Shown in pieces: positions 34,684 through 45,720 of a DNA stretch of 64,000 nt. How positions within the stretch are numbered: the first letter of the stretch is position 1; each line of letters opens with the position of its first letter. The position numbers were made by a program, and so were the translations under genes. This DNA is from Cheiracanthium punctorium (lineage: Eukaryota; Arthropoda; Arachnida; Araneae; Cheiracanthiidae): the NCBI GenBank assembly GCA_038373885.1, contig JAWZYV010011619.1:1116001-1180000 (forward strand). Direction: 5' to 3'. The notes under the pieces were generated by a model, which saw nothing but the letters and a program-made list of their open reading frames with translations, made no database searches and was not told where the DNA came from.

Positions 34684-34695
34684 TAATAGCCTTAG

Positions 34696-34958
34696 GTGAG
34701 ACCGAGCGATAACCGAGTAAGTCGGGATATAATTTCGCATATAAAAATGTACATACAAATTACTTTAACTGTGCCTGGAGACTAAATAAAACAGATATTT
34801 TAAAAAAATGTTTTATCAAATCTAGGAATTATATAATTGAAATCTTAAACCGAAGTTATTTTTTGGGAGTGAACGAGGGACGAATCGACGAGATTTGAAA
34901 ATCGCGCAACTCCGAGTTCGTCGTAAGTTGGAGTCGCGTAAGTCGAGGTACTACTGTA
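34696..34958. mobile_element. Pogo/Tigger-like MITE fragment, copy 2
   Basis: Duplicate of 26585-26847. Confidence 0.65.
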
Positions 34959-35400
34959 GCCGCAAATTAAGTTGCGGTAACAAAGAAACACTTGCAAATC
35001 GACGGTGTGAGGAGACAAGAAAATTTTTTAAAGAAACGTAACAACGTTAAATTCTTTTCTCTCGCTAACCATTTCCTTCGTGTTATGAATGCAAATACCG
35101 ATTTCTCTCGCAGATGTAGCACAAGAATTCAGACATATTTCTGAATATCACTAAAGGAAATGGAGTAATAAATAGATGCATCAACTTTGCACTTGGGTCA
35201 CAGCTATAAAGAGTCATATTTACAAAGGAATAAAAAACAATCTTAAAATCGGGAAAAACTCAGTGACAGGTAGTTCAAAAACATTCAGACCACTTAAAAT
35301 TGGGAGACTTTAGTGTTCGCCAAGTGATTAGACCATGGACCAAAACTGAAGGATAGGAATCTCTATAGTTTCTAAAAAAAAAAGGTCTAAAAACAATCCG

Positions 35401-36160
35401 ACACCAGAGGACGCAACTTTTTAATACTAGCCTTTTCTTTATAAACTCTTCTTTTTTCTCTTTCAGCAGCACGTTCTAATTTAATTTCTTCTAATTTTTC
35501 TTTTTTGGCTACTTAAAAAAATAATGTTGACATAAACTCCCTGAAATAATAGAACGTATTTTCCCCTAAAGGCTCGTTTCTGATTTGACTTTCCGCCTTT
35601 CGTTCGAAAGAACAATTGCCTTTTAAATGGACTGGGAATTTTTACTGAGGCCAAAGAAGTTATGGCTAAAGAAGGTGTGGCTGAACATAAATCAAGAGCA
35701 GACTTATCGATTACAAGAGCGGTTGACGTTTCGGTTTGAACAATATCCATGTTACCAAAGCTCCAATTGTGAGGCTCATGAGCAGGTTCTGATGAAGTTT
35801 TCTTGCAGTCCAAAGGAGGTCTTGCTGTATAGGAATCGGAAATAGAGATTAAGGAACTTATCTTGACACACTCTCAACATCTTGTTTTGTCTTCTGTCAA
35901 AGTTGAAAACACGACAAATACCTTCCTTTTAACTCATTGGGATTGCCATTCTGAAATATATTGTTTCTTCTTATCAATAACTCTATTAAGAAGAATTATA
36001 AAAGGTTTTTGCTTTTCTTCTGCGCTAGCGATTGTGTTATTGGCATTAGCTTCAAAATGAAGTTTTTCAGCTTTCGGGTTACATGGATATAACCCACACT
36101 TCTTAGAGCCATTTTCTAGAATACTTGGACGTAGAACATCATCGATCACTTCTTAAACTA
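35401..36160 (-). pseudogene. Pogo/DDE_1-type transposase C-terminal remnant
   Basis: On the minus strand, from about 36150, the frame reads VIDDVLRPSILENGSKKCG, then LYPCNPKAEKLHF. This resembles the conserved block (L...GFRxTGIYPFNPxAI) just past the catalytic domain in pogo, Tigger and jerky-like DDE_1 transposases. Here GF is changed to GS and PF to PC. Downstream are serine-rich and lysine-rich segments and a basic EREKRRVYKEK stretch near 35440-35470, in keeping with such C-termini, but frameshifts separate the pieces. The catalytic part to the right of 36160 is not recognisable. The duplication edge at 36076 cuts through it. Confidence 0.6.
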
Positions 36161-38450
36161 TTTTGAAAAAAAACATTTTTTCTTCGAAATAGGGTTCTCC
36201 AAATTCGACGAATGCACCTTTTTCTTGCAGTGTTCTTTTAGAACTGCAAAAGCTGCGACATCCACCCCATGTCAGCAACTGAATAAATGAAAATTTTAAG
36301 TATGAATAGTTGACACGGCCCGAACATGACAAGCGTTAACATTTTCTTGTCATTTTTAATAAATAAACTCTTCATAATCCTAAAAAAAGACGAATGTCTT
36401 TTTGTCCAGAATGATTAAATTAAGTAAGTTTTCAGTATTTGCATTTTACTCAGTATTTAGCAGTTTTAATAATAAATCGAGGAAAAATCACAAGCGACGA
36501 AATGAAACTTATTTAACAGTTGACCACAAGAATACTGATCTCTGCAACATTTTGAGTGTTCTGCAATTCGGTCGTTAGAAGGCATCACTATCAGATTAAC
36601 ATAGCTGGATACATCAAAACTTTCGATTTTTATATTTTCTTACATTTTTAAAAAAAGTATGAACTATTGGCACACTGCCAATTACTGGTACGTTTACCCT
36701 ATTTGGATAACATAACAGAATTCTAAAATGTTAATATTTTTTTTTAATCTAATGAACTGGTATTAAGTATATATATGTAGCAGTTCTTGATCCCCCTCTC
36801 TAAATATCATCTATTTATTTTAAAAAGAAAATAGGCTACTTGCTTGTTCAAATTCAAATATACAAGAATAATGATTAAAAAATGCACTTTATTTGAACGT
36901 TAGATTGAACTTAAAAGCTTGGAAATTTTGTATCTGAAGATTAACTATTTTAAAATTAAAAACCACATGCTTAGTTAGAAAAAAGGATGATTAAAAAATG
37001 CCAACCACTACCAATTACAAAGTCTGCCTTTATTCTCGATTTAAAATTTATTTAAAAACTCCATCTAAAAACATGATTTATTCAAAGTTAATTGCTTTAC
37101 AGTCTTTTGTACACGAGGAAAAAAAAAGAATCCCTGTGTCAACATTGAGGGACTACGACTTTTAATTATGTGCCTAACCAGATTACAAGAGGTATTGTAG
37201 AAGGGAAAACAGCGACATTATACAGGGAACAATAAGAAATTGAAATCCGAGAATATAATTATTCCCCGCCACACACTTAAAAATGTCGGAGAGCTTCGCC
37301 TAATAAAAAGAACGTGAAAGAAGAATCTCTGATTGTAATTACTTTCCAGGAAGAATAATAGCAATTTGGTAAAATTAGTTTCCTGGACACCAGATAAAAA
37401 CACTTAATTACCCTTAAAGCACAGTAAAAATTGGGAATATTAAATTACACTGTATTGCGTTGCTGTTCTTCTGGGGAAAAAAATAAATAAACGCACGTTC
37501 AATTTAAGAATTTCGTTACTGATACTTGTGGAAATAATTTCTAAAAAGTTGTTTACGCGCTTTTGAAAAGTTAATAAATATAAATGGAATATTTAAACAT
37601 CGTATACTTATACAGAGTAACTAACGAATTAATTTTATTAAAAGAAATTTTTCGTATGATTGCTTTAAGAGCTGAGGTTTGATTTCCTTATAGACGGTTG
37701 CTCATTTCAAGCAAGGGCAGGGAATCTTTGCGTCTATACAGTTCCGAAAAAGAGATAGTACATGGTACTGAGCTCAAAGCGAGATCTGTACAAATTACAT
37801 GCATAAATATTCCATTTTAGGACCTGAATACGGCTGAACCGAATGATAAACGTAGTGCATGACTTTACAGCTGCGGAAAGCTGGCTTTTTTGTATATTTT
37901 TTTAAAACCACGTCTCTGTTTTAATGTTTTTCTATGTGGTTCCATTTTGCTTACCGACCTCCGGCCTACCGTGTGACGATGCGATGCAATTAGATGTATC
38001 TGCGTTTTATCAAGATTTTTGATGGTATGTAAAGATTTTTTAACATTGTTTGAAATTGTTTTAAGTTTTAACCGCGAAAAAGAATGTATACCGTTTAATG
38101 CAATGATATCATCTCTTCATTATGGACTAAGTGTTCTTTATCCATTTTTCTCTTATAGATTATTACCATTATTCATTCTTGAACTTGCCAACTACAATGC
38201 CTGCCTCCGAAATCTTCCCCATACCCTGATGCTACTTAAAATTTCGAATTGAAAATTTTCATTTAACTCATTTTAACCAGATCTTTGTATTAAGCATTAA
38301 ATGTGTCCTATGTACAGGACAGTGGCGAAAATGCAGTGTGGTTTTGGCAAGCAGCTTGAAGGTAGTACAATAAATAAGTTAGGTACTCGTCCATCGCGAG
38401 ACTTAGAATGTCTTAAAAATGATCATAAGAAAAGCGTTTACACTTAGCCT
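36161..38450. other. AT-rich DNA, no gene seen
   Basis: No repeat or frame I can support. The 77-codon frame at 38019-38252 has no motif. Confidence 0.45.
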
Positions 38451-38451
38451 C

Positions 38452-38525
38452 TTATAAACATTGGGGCGCCGTTATGAACATTGGGTTGCCGTTATAAACA
38501 ATGTGTCGCCGTCTTATAAACGTCT
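38452..38525. repeat. Short tandem repeat, unit about 20 bp, four units
   Basis: Units beginning ttataaac/ttatgaac start at 38452, 38472, 38492 and 38514. The typical unit is ttataaacattggggcgccg. The last unit is partial. Confidence 0.85.
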
Positions 38526-39314
38526 GGGAATTGCAAACAATATCTTTAAATGTTAGTCGAGTTCGAATACCTTTCATAACCTATAAAAAATAACATTTGC
38601 CCTGATTTTTAAATGCTAAGTTGATACAGTTTGCAGCACCCTCACTCATAAGATGTAATATCAAAAAAACGCGCCTTAAAAATACAAGGCAATGAACAAT
38701 ATCTTGCAAAAAGGACTCCCTAACTTTGAAATGTCTCTGATCCGAAAAAGTTTGAGACAAAAAAGGTGTTACAAGCCATTTTCGATACGTAAATATGGAA
38801 TTCTATACACATTGGTTTGAAAAATCAGTTAATGTTGGTTTAGAGACGATGCTGTAGTCCCAGTGAAATATTTTTCAATAGTTAGAGAAGTTATATATAT
38901 ATATAATTTTTTTATTAATACCAGTCCAGTTACGTTACAATGTATGCAATATGGCCAACTTTCTTCGCAGAAACACGACCAAAGTATTTTCTCAGGAAGG
39001 AACTGTTAAAATCATTCCTTAGAATTCAAAATTTAAAACAATTTGTTGCCACATAGCAAAGTTTTAGATCATGCAGCAGAAAATTCACGATTTGTTCAAG
39101 ATGGTCGGTGAAAACAACATATTCCCCAAGTCCATTATTTCTAATAGATACACAATTTTACTGCTGTGCTATTTAACAGTGCCACTTCGATTGCATTGTA
39201 ATCTGATCTTTCACCTTCTTACGATAAACGGCTTCATCCAATACTTAAAAAGCATTCCACTCTGACTACAGTGCCCTCTTTTAATCACTATTGTGCGTAA
39301 TTTTGGAAATCTTT
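38526..39314. other. No gene seen
   Basis: AT-rich with a (TA) run near 38894-38905. No motif is seen in the short frames. Confidence 0.4.
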
Positions 39315-39315
39315 G

Positions 39316-39637
39316 TACAGTAATACCCCGAACTTTCGCTGCTACGAACTTATAAATGGAACAGAGCAATAACCACACAAGTCCAATTCGCGAAAGTCCG
39401 GAAAAAAGTTCGTATATAAATATATGCATACAAATTAGTTTTAATTGTGGCCGGATACTAAAGAAAACAACAATTTAGAAAAAGAGTGTTTAATAAATTC
39501 TTAGTCTAGTACATATGTATAGCACAAATTATATTATTAAAATCATACAAAGTTATTTTGGAAGCAAGCAAAACACGAATCAACAAGATTTGAAAATCAC
39601 GTAACTCCGGGTTCGCGTAAGTCGAGGTATTACTGTA
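39316..39637. mobile_element. Complete 318-bp pogo/Tigger-like MITE
   Basis: The element is 39318-39635 with TA at both edges. Ends CAGTAATACCCCGAACTTTCG and the inverse of gcgtaagtcgaggtattactg are inverted repeats, of the CAGTA...CGACTTACG type seen in Tigger-related elements. It encodes nothing. A truncated relative is at 26585-26847, and a pogo-like transposase remnant lies nearby at 35401-36160, which might be the source family, though I cannot link their ends. Confidence 0.8.
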
Positions 39638-39639
39638 TT

Positions 39640-40542
39640 TAAAATTTCATATATTTCTATTCAGCATATCACGTGTCCCTTCTTTCTATCTCTCACTACG
39701 TCTCAAAGATGCAATACTAATTTTAGAGAATCCTCCAGAAAGAACTTGCACATATATTATGAATCTTTAAAAAATAAATAACACTAATATTTCTAATAGA
39801 GAAGAAACTACTACTGGTCATACATGTAATTAAATACACAATGTATGTTCCTACATCTTGTAAAAATTTGTTAGTTCATTTTAGTCTACAAAACGCGAAT
39901 ATAATAAATATGGAATACCTCCGGCTTATTCAATTTTTTTTTTAAATTTAGAAATGGCAAAAATAGTTCCAGAAGCCATTTCTCAACTTAACAATCTTCG
40001 GGAATTTTCGGAAAATGCAAGAAAACACGAAACTGCTCTTAGAAAATCTTTAATATGACTCCGAACAGGCCCGAATCTTTTGCGAGGAGATTCCAGTTTC
40101 ATTTCTATTTTGGTAAGAAGTGTTCCTGGGGGACAGGACCGGGGCCGTATTTTCTCCCGTCTTATGTAATGTGCGTGCCCCGCCGGCAGAGGGCTCTCCA
40201 TTTTCCGGGCAATAAAGTACATTTACCCTGCCATCTCAACGCTCTTCTCCCAAGACTACTATAGCAATTGGACCCTCTTCCTTTATGGTATGGTATCTAA
40301 TTAAAGCTCAGTGTGTACGGTACGCCGGGCTAATGTTTTAAGCAAGTTAAGGATTTCCAGAGGACGTTAAGAGGAGTGATTTAGGGGGAAGTTTTGCTGA
40401 ATGTATTGTAGTTTTAAAGCGTATTTCTGTGTCTTCAGAATAAAATACGTGTGATAATTCGTGTTATTTGGTGAGGGCCCCGTGAGTCGTAATAATTAGG
40501 AGTGCTTCATAAATTGCATGTACTACATGGACTAATAATTAG
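39640..40542. other. No gene seen
   Basis: Moderately AT-rich with a less AT-rich patch at 40050-40260. The frames there lack motifs. Confidence 0.4.
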
Positions 40543-41062
40543 TTAACCCTTTAACGCGCAGCGTTCCCGCTCTGGGAACACCAAGCACTGACGTTTTCAC
40601 TGTTACCAGTCACGAAGAATAGATTTCATTTCTATAAAAAAGAGTTGCGGGTGACATAGCCCCAGGAGAATCCTTTATTTTTAGCACGTCATTTCTCGTA
40701 AAAAAATGGTCAAGATTATTTTTAACAGCACTGACATCTGCCGAAAAATGGAAGAATGCGAGAACAGCTGGATAGATTGCCCAATGCTGAAAAAAGGGCA
40801 GCCGTTGCCATCGCTCGACTTAAACTACCAGCAAGATGGCGGACGATCGAAACGTTCATCGCGTGCGCACAGACCTAGAGACCCTTTTTTGACGCAACTG
40901 GCTGTGCAACCTTTTTTCAGCATTGGGAAAGGGTCCCTAGTAGCACAATTAGTCCAAAAAACGTTTAAAACACGTTATTTAACGTTAAAAGCGTGTTTCC
41001 AACGTAATTTAAACGTTTTTTGAACTAGTTGTGCTACTAGGGGTTGCGCCTCAAAGGGTTAA
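40543..41062. mobile_element. 512-bp piggyBac-like MITE (TTAA flanks)
   Basis: The element is 40547-41058 between TTAA at 40543-40546 and 41059-41062. Ends CCCTTTAACGCGCA and the inverse of tgcgcctcaaaggg are inverted. TTAA duplication is the hallmark of piggyBac transposition. A related inverted copy is at 54928-55301. The 105-codon frame at 40706-41023 runs across it and across a nested palindrome, and is unlikely to be a gene. Confidence 0.8.
40935..41043. mobile_element. 109-bp palindromic insert
   Basis: Starts CCCTAGTAGCAC and ends GTGCTACTAGGG. The arms continue as inverted similarity through 'aaaaaacgtttaaa' and 'tttaaacgttttttg', so the whole insert can fold on itself. It is absent from the sister copy at 54928-55301, so it appears to be a separate foldback element nested in the MITE. 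Confidence 0.75.
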
Positions 41063-41349
41063 TAGATATAGTTAAGATCAATCGAGTTGTGCGTACATAT
41101 GTGTCCCAAAAAGGTAGTAATGGCTTTAATTATTTACCTATTAGAGGAAAGTGGGCAGTAGAAATTGAAAATAAAAATGTTCAAAATAAGGTCAGAAATA
41201 AGACTCCGTTAAAAAAAATATCCTTTCGTTAATTTTCAAAAAGTTACACTTTTTTAATTTGCATACTACTCCCGTGCAGAAACATTCCCAATTAGTAAAA
41301 TGTACCCCATACACTGTTGAGGCTATGTACCAAATCCTTTCATCATGCA

Positions 41350-42357
41350 ACGTCTTATAGAGATGAGACGGGCTCAGCCCAAGCTCGAAAGCCCGAGCCC
41401 GAGCACGGGCCCGAACCGGGCTCGGGCTTTGTAATTCACAATTGCGTTCGGGCTCGGGCTCATGAAAAATCTCTTCTTAATTGAACATGCTCCTTGAAAC
41501 AGATTTTAAAAAATGATTCATGGGGAAAATAAAAATACGTATAAAAAAACTCGGCTGTTCGAGCCTCGTCAGGGGGAGACCCCCTGAACCCCCAAATTTT
41601 TTAGTTTCATGATTGCCATATTAAAACGATATTAATTGACTATGTCATTTTATCTCTCATCTTTCGTGTATTTCGCCTGGTAACCCTATGTTGAAATTTT
41701 TAGGATTGTAACCTATTTATAGAAAAATACATGGGATGCCTATTCTACAGCTTACGAAAGAGTGTACCAATAGATTAAAGCTGTTGTGAACTAATAATAT
41801 TTAAATATATGTAAAAAATACATGGGATGCCTATTCTACAGCTTACGAAATATTGTAACAATAGATTGAAGCTGTTATGAATTAATAGTATTTAAATATA
41901 TGTAAAATTATGTCGCTTTTTGATGTCGATTTTTTGGGACACATTTTTCGGATAATTTTCAATAAAGGGGGGGGGGAGAGAAAATGACATAGTCATTAAA
42001 AAATAGCGGCACGGGTGCCTAGAAGGCGCACGAAGCTCTTTGGGTATTTCAGAAGGGCGGCTTATATTGCTTAGTTAGTCATGAGATCGGACATTATTTG
42101 ATAAACATGGATATAAAGAATTAGAAAGTACATTGAGAGTTTGCAATTCTATTTGTCTTTAATTTGCCCAAATGGCAAAATTGATTGTAGTCGATCAATG
42201 AAGTAATTGAATTTTATTTATCGTTAGCTGAAATTTCGGGCTCGGGCTCCGACTTAAATAATATTGCACGGGCTCGGGCGGGCTCGGATTAAAAGTCCTC
42301 GGGCTCGGGCGGGCTCGGACTTCAAAAAATGAGCCCGAACTCATCTCTAACGTCTTA
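41350..42357. mobile_element. 992-bp hAT-type non-autonomous element
   Basis: The element is 41358-42349, starting TAGAGATGAGACGGGCTC and ending with the inverse of that, gagcccgaactcatctcta. The 8-bp duplication ACGTCTTA flanks it at 41350-41357 and 42350-42357, a hAT hallmark. Sub-terminal regions consist of repeated gggctcgggc words on both sides, strikingly GC-rich against an AT-rich core. A 91-bp tandem duplication lies inside. No hAT transposase (no dimerisation-domain motif) is readable. Confidence 0.9.
41728..41909. repeat. 91-bp tandem duplication inside the hAT element
   Basis: The word tacatgggatgcctattcta starts at 41728 and again at 41819. The two units differ at several bases. 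Confidence 0.9.
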
Positions 42358-42644
42358 GAGATATCTTTAAAGAAAGATGAGCGGGAACTGAACTGATTTG
42401 GAATATAAGCGTTTATTGCTAGACTGGAAAAAAAATATTTTCTTTCATAATTTCTGTACGTCCCCTGAAATGCGATCATTCGACGTGATTTTTTCCCATG
42501 AAGAGCCATTGAAAAGTGGTTTAAGTCAGCGTTATATTTTTCTTCATATCACTGACACCTTTAAAAGCTGTCAGAGATATTAAAAAACACTTATCTATAA
42601 TAGATAAAGAATTAAAGGCCCACTTATCTATCCTAGTTAAGGAA

Positions 42645-43038
42645 TTAACCCGTTAACGGTTTCATTTTTTTTTCCAGAATTCAGTCCCAAAAATGTCGTA
42701 TTTTTTTTAATGCATTCTTTTGTTCATTCTACATTTTTAAGTAAAGATATGTTATTAAAATTAACATTTCTAATATTTTTAAGCATTTATTACAATTTTT
42801 TTTTCTTTAATGAAAATAATCCCTTTTCCCTGCAAGTTGTTTTTTTTTCCCTTCATAAATGCCAAACAAGGAAGTCATATTTACAAGTAAAATAGTACAA
42901 TTACTTTATTTTCGATTGCAATTCAATTGCTTTCTTACAAAACATCTACACGAATAATCTGTTACTAAAAATAGAAAAGATACGGGCGAAACAGTGAAAG
43001 CCAAATAAATCAGATTGCCCGTACGGCGCACGGGTAAA
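42645..43038. mobile_element. Possible piggyBac-like MITE, 386 bp
   Basis: TTAA at 42645-42648 is followed by CCCGTTAACGGTT. The right end 'tacggcgcacggg' is followed by TAAA, a one-base change from TTAA. It sits within the mariner-like MITE. The interior is AT-rich and empty. Ends are short and imperfect. Confidence 0.4.
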
Positions 43039-43236
43039 TCGGTAAAGGCCCGAGGGAAGGGGTTACCTTTTAACACCTTTTGGAAACCCTGTATAATGGA
43101 GAATAATAAGCAAGTACTAAAACAAAAACCGGAAAAGTAAATAAACGTTTTACAAATAATTTGCGTTTTTTCTTTTCTATACTATTTAATAAGCTCAAAT
43201 GAATAGATGCTATAAAAGTAGATGCTTTCATATTTT

Positions 43237-44721
43237 TACACTCACGTCCATAAATTAAGGATAATGAAGTTCAGGCAAAGAAAGAGAAAGAAGCAAAACA
43301 AATTTGACTTATTTGTAAAGTCTATTTATTAAACAAAAAGTAACGAGCAAAAAAGATGCTATATGTTTGACATAATTAATAAAAATTGCAAGTTTTACTC
43401 CCTTGACCAAATTTCAAAAAAGAACCTATTTACAAAAAACAGTATAACATGGTTGGTAGGATGGCTAATACGGAGTATGTCTCCCGGACGATGCAATACA
43501 GGCCTGACAACGCCTAGGCATGCTGAGTATCAAATGATCAATCTGATCTTGGGGAATATTACACCACTCATCAAGCAATTCTCTCCGAAGTTCCGGTAGA
43601 CAGGTGGGAGGGGGTTGACGGGCTGCAATTCGTCGGCCAAGCATATCCCACACATGCTCTACTGGATTCAAGTCCGGTGAGTATGCTGGCCAATGCATAC
43701 GGGTGATATCCTCCGATTTAAGGCATTCGTCTACAATGTTTGCACGGTGAGGACGGGCGTTGTCATCCATAAACACAAATTCAGCACCCATGGCGCCCCG
43801 AAACAAACGTACATGTTGTTCCAGAATGACATCCCGATAGATGTGGCCTGTCATCGTTACACTCTGAACATGCATGTCAGTTCTGGAACCAAGAATAATT
43901 CCTCCCCAAACGAGCCATCCTGCACCACCGTAACGGTGTCTTTCAATGGTGTTCTCTTGGTGGTAACGGGTCCGGCGAGAATCAGACTCCAAACTAAACC
44001 TGGACTCGTCGGAAAACATCACACAAGACCACTGTTGCGGTGTCCACAATGCATGCTCTCTACTCCAGGTTAATCGCAGGCGACAGTGAGTTGCGGTAAT
44101 TGGAACACATCTGACAGGCCTACGAGCATATAGACCAATGTGCCCTAAGCGTCTGTACACGGTCTGCCTTCAAACTGTCGTACCGGTAGCTGAAGAGAGC
44201 TGACGAGACAGGTCTGATGCTGTACTCCGTCTGTTTCTTTTGGCAGTAACTGCCAAATAGCGGTCCTCATTCGGCGTTGTAACTCGGGGGCGACCTGTGC
44301 TGTAACGTCTACTCACATTACCATCATCTTGGAATCGTTGCCAAAGCCTGGAGATGACACTCTGGGCGATTCCAAGTTCCTCGGATACTTCCAGCTGGGT
44401 ACGTCCACATTCCAGTCGTCCGATAATTCTGCCACGTAAAACATCATCCAAATGCCTCCTTTGTGCCATAACTATGCGGTTTTTGCACTGAAAGGCTTTC
44501 ACAGCGCTTGTGAACAATTTTACTTCTTTGCCATCATTCCTTATATACCCCTCTCTTACACTCTCGTCATTGTGACGTACCATCCACGCCATCTGGTGGT
44601 TTCCTGTAATTTGCATATTCTTCTTCAAGATGTGTGTGATCATTCCACAGGTGAAATTTTTATTTTAGAGATTAATTTCTGTGTGATTCTGAATTATCCT
44701 TAATTTATGGACATGAGTGTA
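43237..44721 (-). mobile_element. Complete Tc1 element, 1481 bp
   Basis: The element is 43239-44719 with TA at both edges. Inverted ends are CACTCACGTCCATAAATTAA on the left and the complement on the right, CACTCATGTCCATAAATTAA, about 28 bp long and nearly perfect. It contains a single transposase reading frame on the minus strand that spans most of its length. It is the best-preserved mobile element in the window, and its small divergence from a functional form suggests recent activity of its family. Confidence 0.95.
43465..44469 (-). pseudogene. Tc1 transposase (DD34E), one nonsense mutation
   Basis: The frame starts MAQRRHLDDVLRGRIIGRLE at 44469, chosen because family members begin at this MAQRRH. 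It runs 334 codons to a stop at 43465. N-terminal helix-turn-helix: QLEVSEELGIAQSVISRLWQ, then a GRPR linker (STGRPRVT) of the AT-hook type. Catalytic residues: first D in MFSDESRFSL, second D in FMDDNARPHRA, E in YSPDLNPVEHVW, with 34 residues between the last two. A TGA at 44170-44172 interrupts after residue 99 (SATGTTV), and the same frame reopens directly with RQTVYRRLG, so one base change explains it. After SDSRR the family's usual WRxPG-type segment is missing, which suggests a small in-frame deletion. It could not make a full protein without readthrough. I recall near-identical copies in orb-weaver spiders. Confidence 0.9.
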
Positions 44722-45490
44722 TATCGTTAATGTATATGAATATCAGTGATAGGTAAATATAAGGCTAATGAAATACCAGAGGTCGAATTTCTGTTACTGA
44801 TTCACCTGATTAATATGCTAAAAATACTACGATTATTCAGACTTCTTTAAACATATTTAAACAGCTTATATAAGCATATTCTTTATTTCATATACTTCTT
44901 TAAACATAGAACTTTATATTTAACATATTAACGACGTATGTTGTGTAGATTCTAATTTGGGCACGCTGGAACTTTTTTTTTCGAAGATCCTCTATCATGT
45001 CTTTTCCTTCGCTAGTTTAAAAAAAAAATCTGTTTATTTAACAAAATATCCAAGAAAATGTTGTTGACTCAATTATTTTATTAAATATCTCAAACGAAAA
45101 CTGTTTGAATTCAAGGAATTCTTTTTTTCCCAGTCTATTTTCTGTTATTTACTTCTATATTTCTAGACTGATCATGCAAAGAATTATTCAAAATCAAATA
45201 TACATGGGCTTTTATATGCAGAGATATGTTTAAAATTTCTAGAAAATAAACGAAGTTTACATAAAATTATTAACTTTAATTTTGGAAACATTGGATGGTA
45301 AAATTATAAATGAGTTTCGATGAATTAGGCTTTTGATTATAGAATTTGCTGTCTAGTTACATTTATTTCTCTTCCTTTGAATTTCAGATGTAACTGTATC
45401 AAAGTACTGATACAGTTTCTGACAGCTAATTTGCTTGATTTACATTATATTACAATGTATTGGAAAACCTCAAAGCAATGCTATTTTTTT
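44722..45490. other. AT-rich DNA, no gene seen
   Basis: No motif or repeat found. Confidence 0.45.
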
Positions 45491-45494
45491 CGTA

Positions 45495-45720
45495 TGTCAA
45501 TAATTCGCCTAGCCCAAAATACCCAAGCCAACAATACAAAATTTAGCACGTACGTAAATTTTTAGCATATTATTTATTATCTAGCATTATATGTGCTAGA
45601 TCAGACGCCATATTCTAAAATTCGTAACTTATAGGAATGTATAGGGGGCAAAACCGTCTTTTAACATTTCGCGCGTGATCCAGAAAAAGAAAAAAGCGAT
45701 ATCCAAAAAATTCTTGCCGT
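45495..45720. repeat. Unclassified dispersed repeat, copy A
   Basis: Shares an ordered series of words with 63807-64000: 'tatgtcaata', 'gcctagc', 'gtaaatttttagc', 'aaaattcgtaacttat', 'gcgtgatcc/tc', 'aaaaagaaaa'. Lengths of the spacers agree. No coding potential. Confidence 0.7.

Larger units (their letters stand above)
27977..36076 (+). repeat. Tandem duplication, copy 2 (8100 bp)
   Basis: Direct copy of 19858-27965 lacking 8 bp (ctcgctga-equivalent of 25106-25113). Its right flank is the original context: the pogo-like reading on the minus strand continues without break from 36076 to about 36150. Its left part is only the right half of the modular repeat plus the right tip of the Tc1 element, ending at 29252, with no partner left end. 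Confidence 0.95.
41094..43093 (+). mobile_element. Mariner-like MITE interrupted by two insertions
   Basis: Left tip CATATGTGTCCCAAAAAGG at 41096 and right tip ttttggaaaccctg at 43091, with TA outside both. Internal stretches align in order with the reverse complement of 48720-49428: 'ccaattagtaaaatgt', 'gagatatctttaaagaaaga', 'gcgtttattgctaga' and 'gccattgaaaagtgg'. It is split by the hAT-type element 41358-42349 and by a TTAA-type element 42649-43034. Weak shared frames such as KRLLLxxKK occur in both copies, but nothing shows that they were ever coding. Confidence 0.7.

Noticed and set aside
40706..41023. 105-codon plus-strand frame with 'NSTDICRKMEECENSWIDCPMLKK'-like text as a gene
   Set aside because: It lies in the piggyBac-like MITE and crosses the nested palindrome. 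The sister copy at 54928-55301 carries stops in the same frame, so it is probably non-coding.
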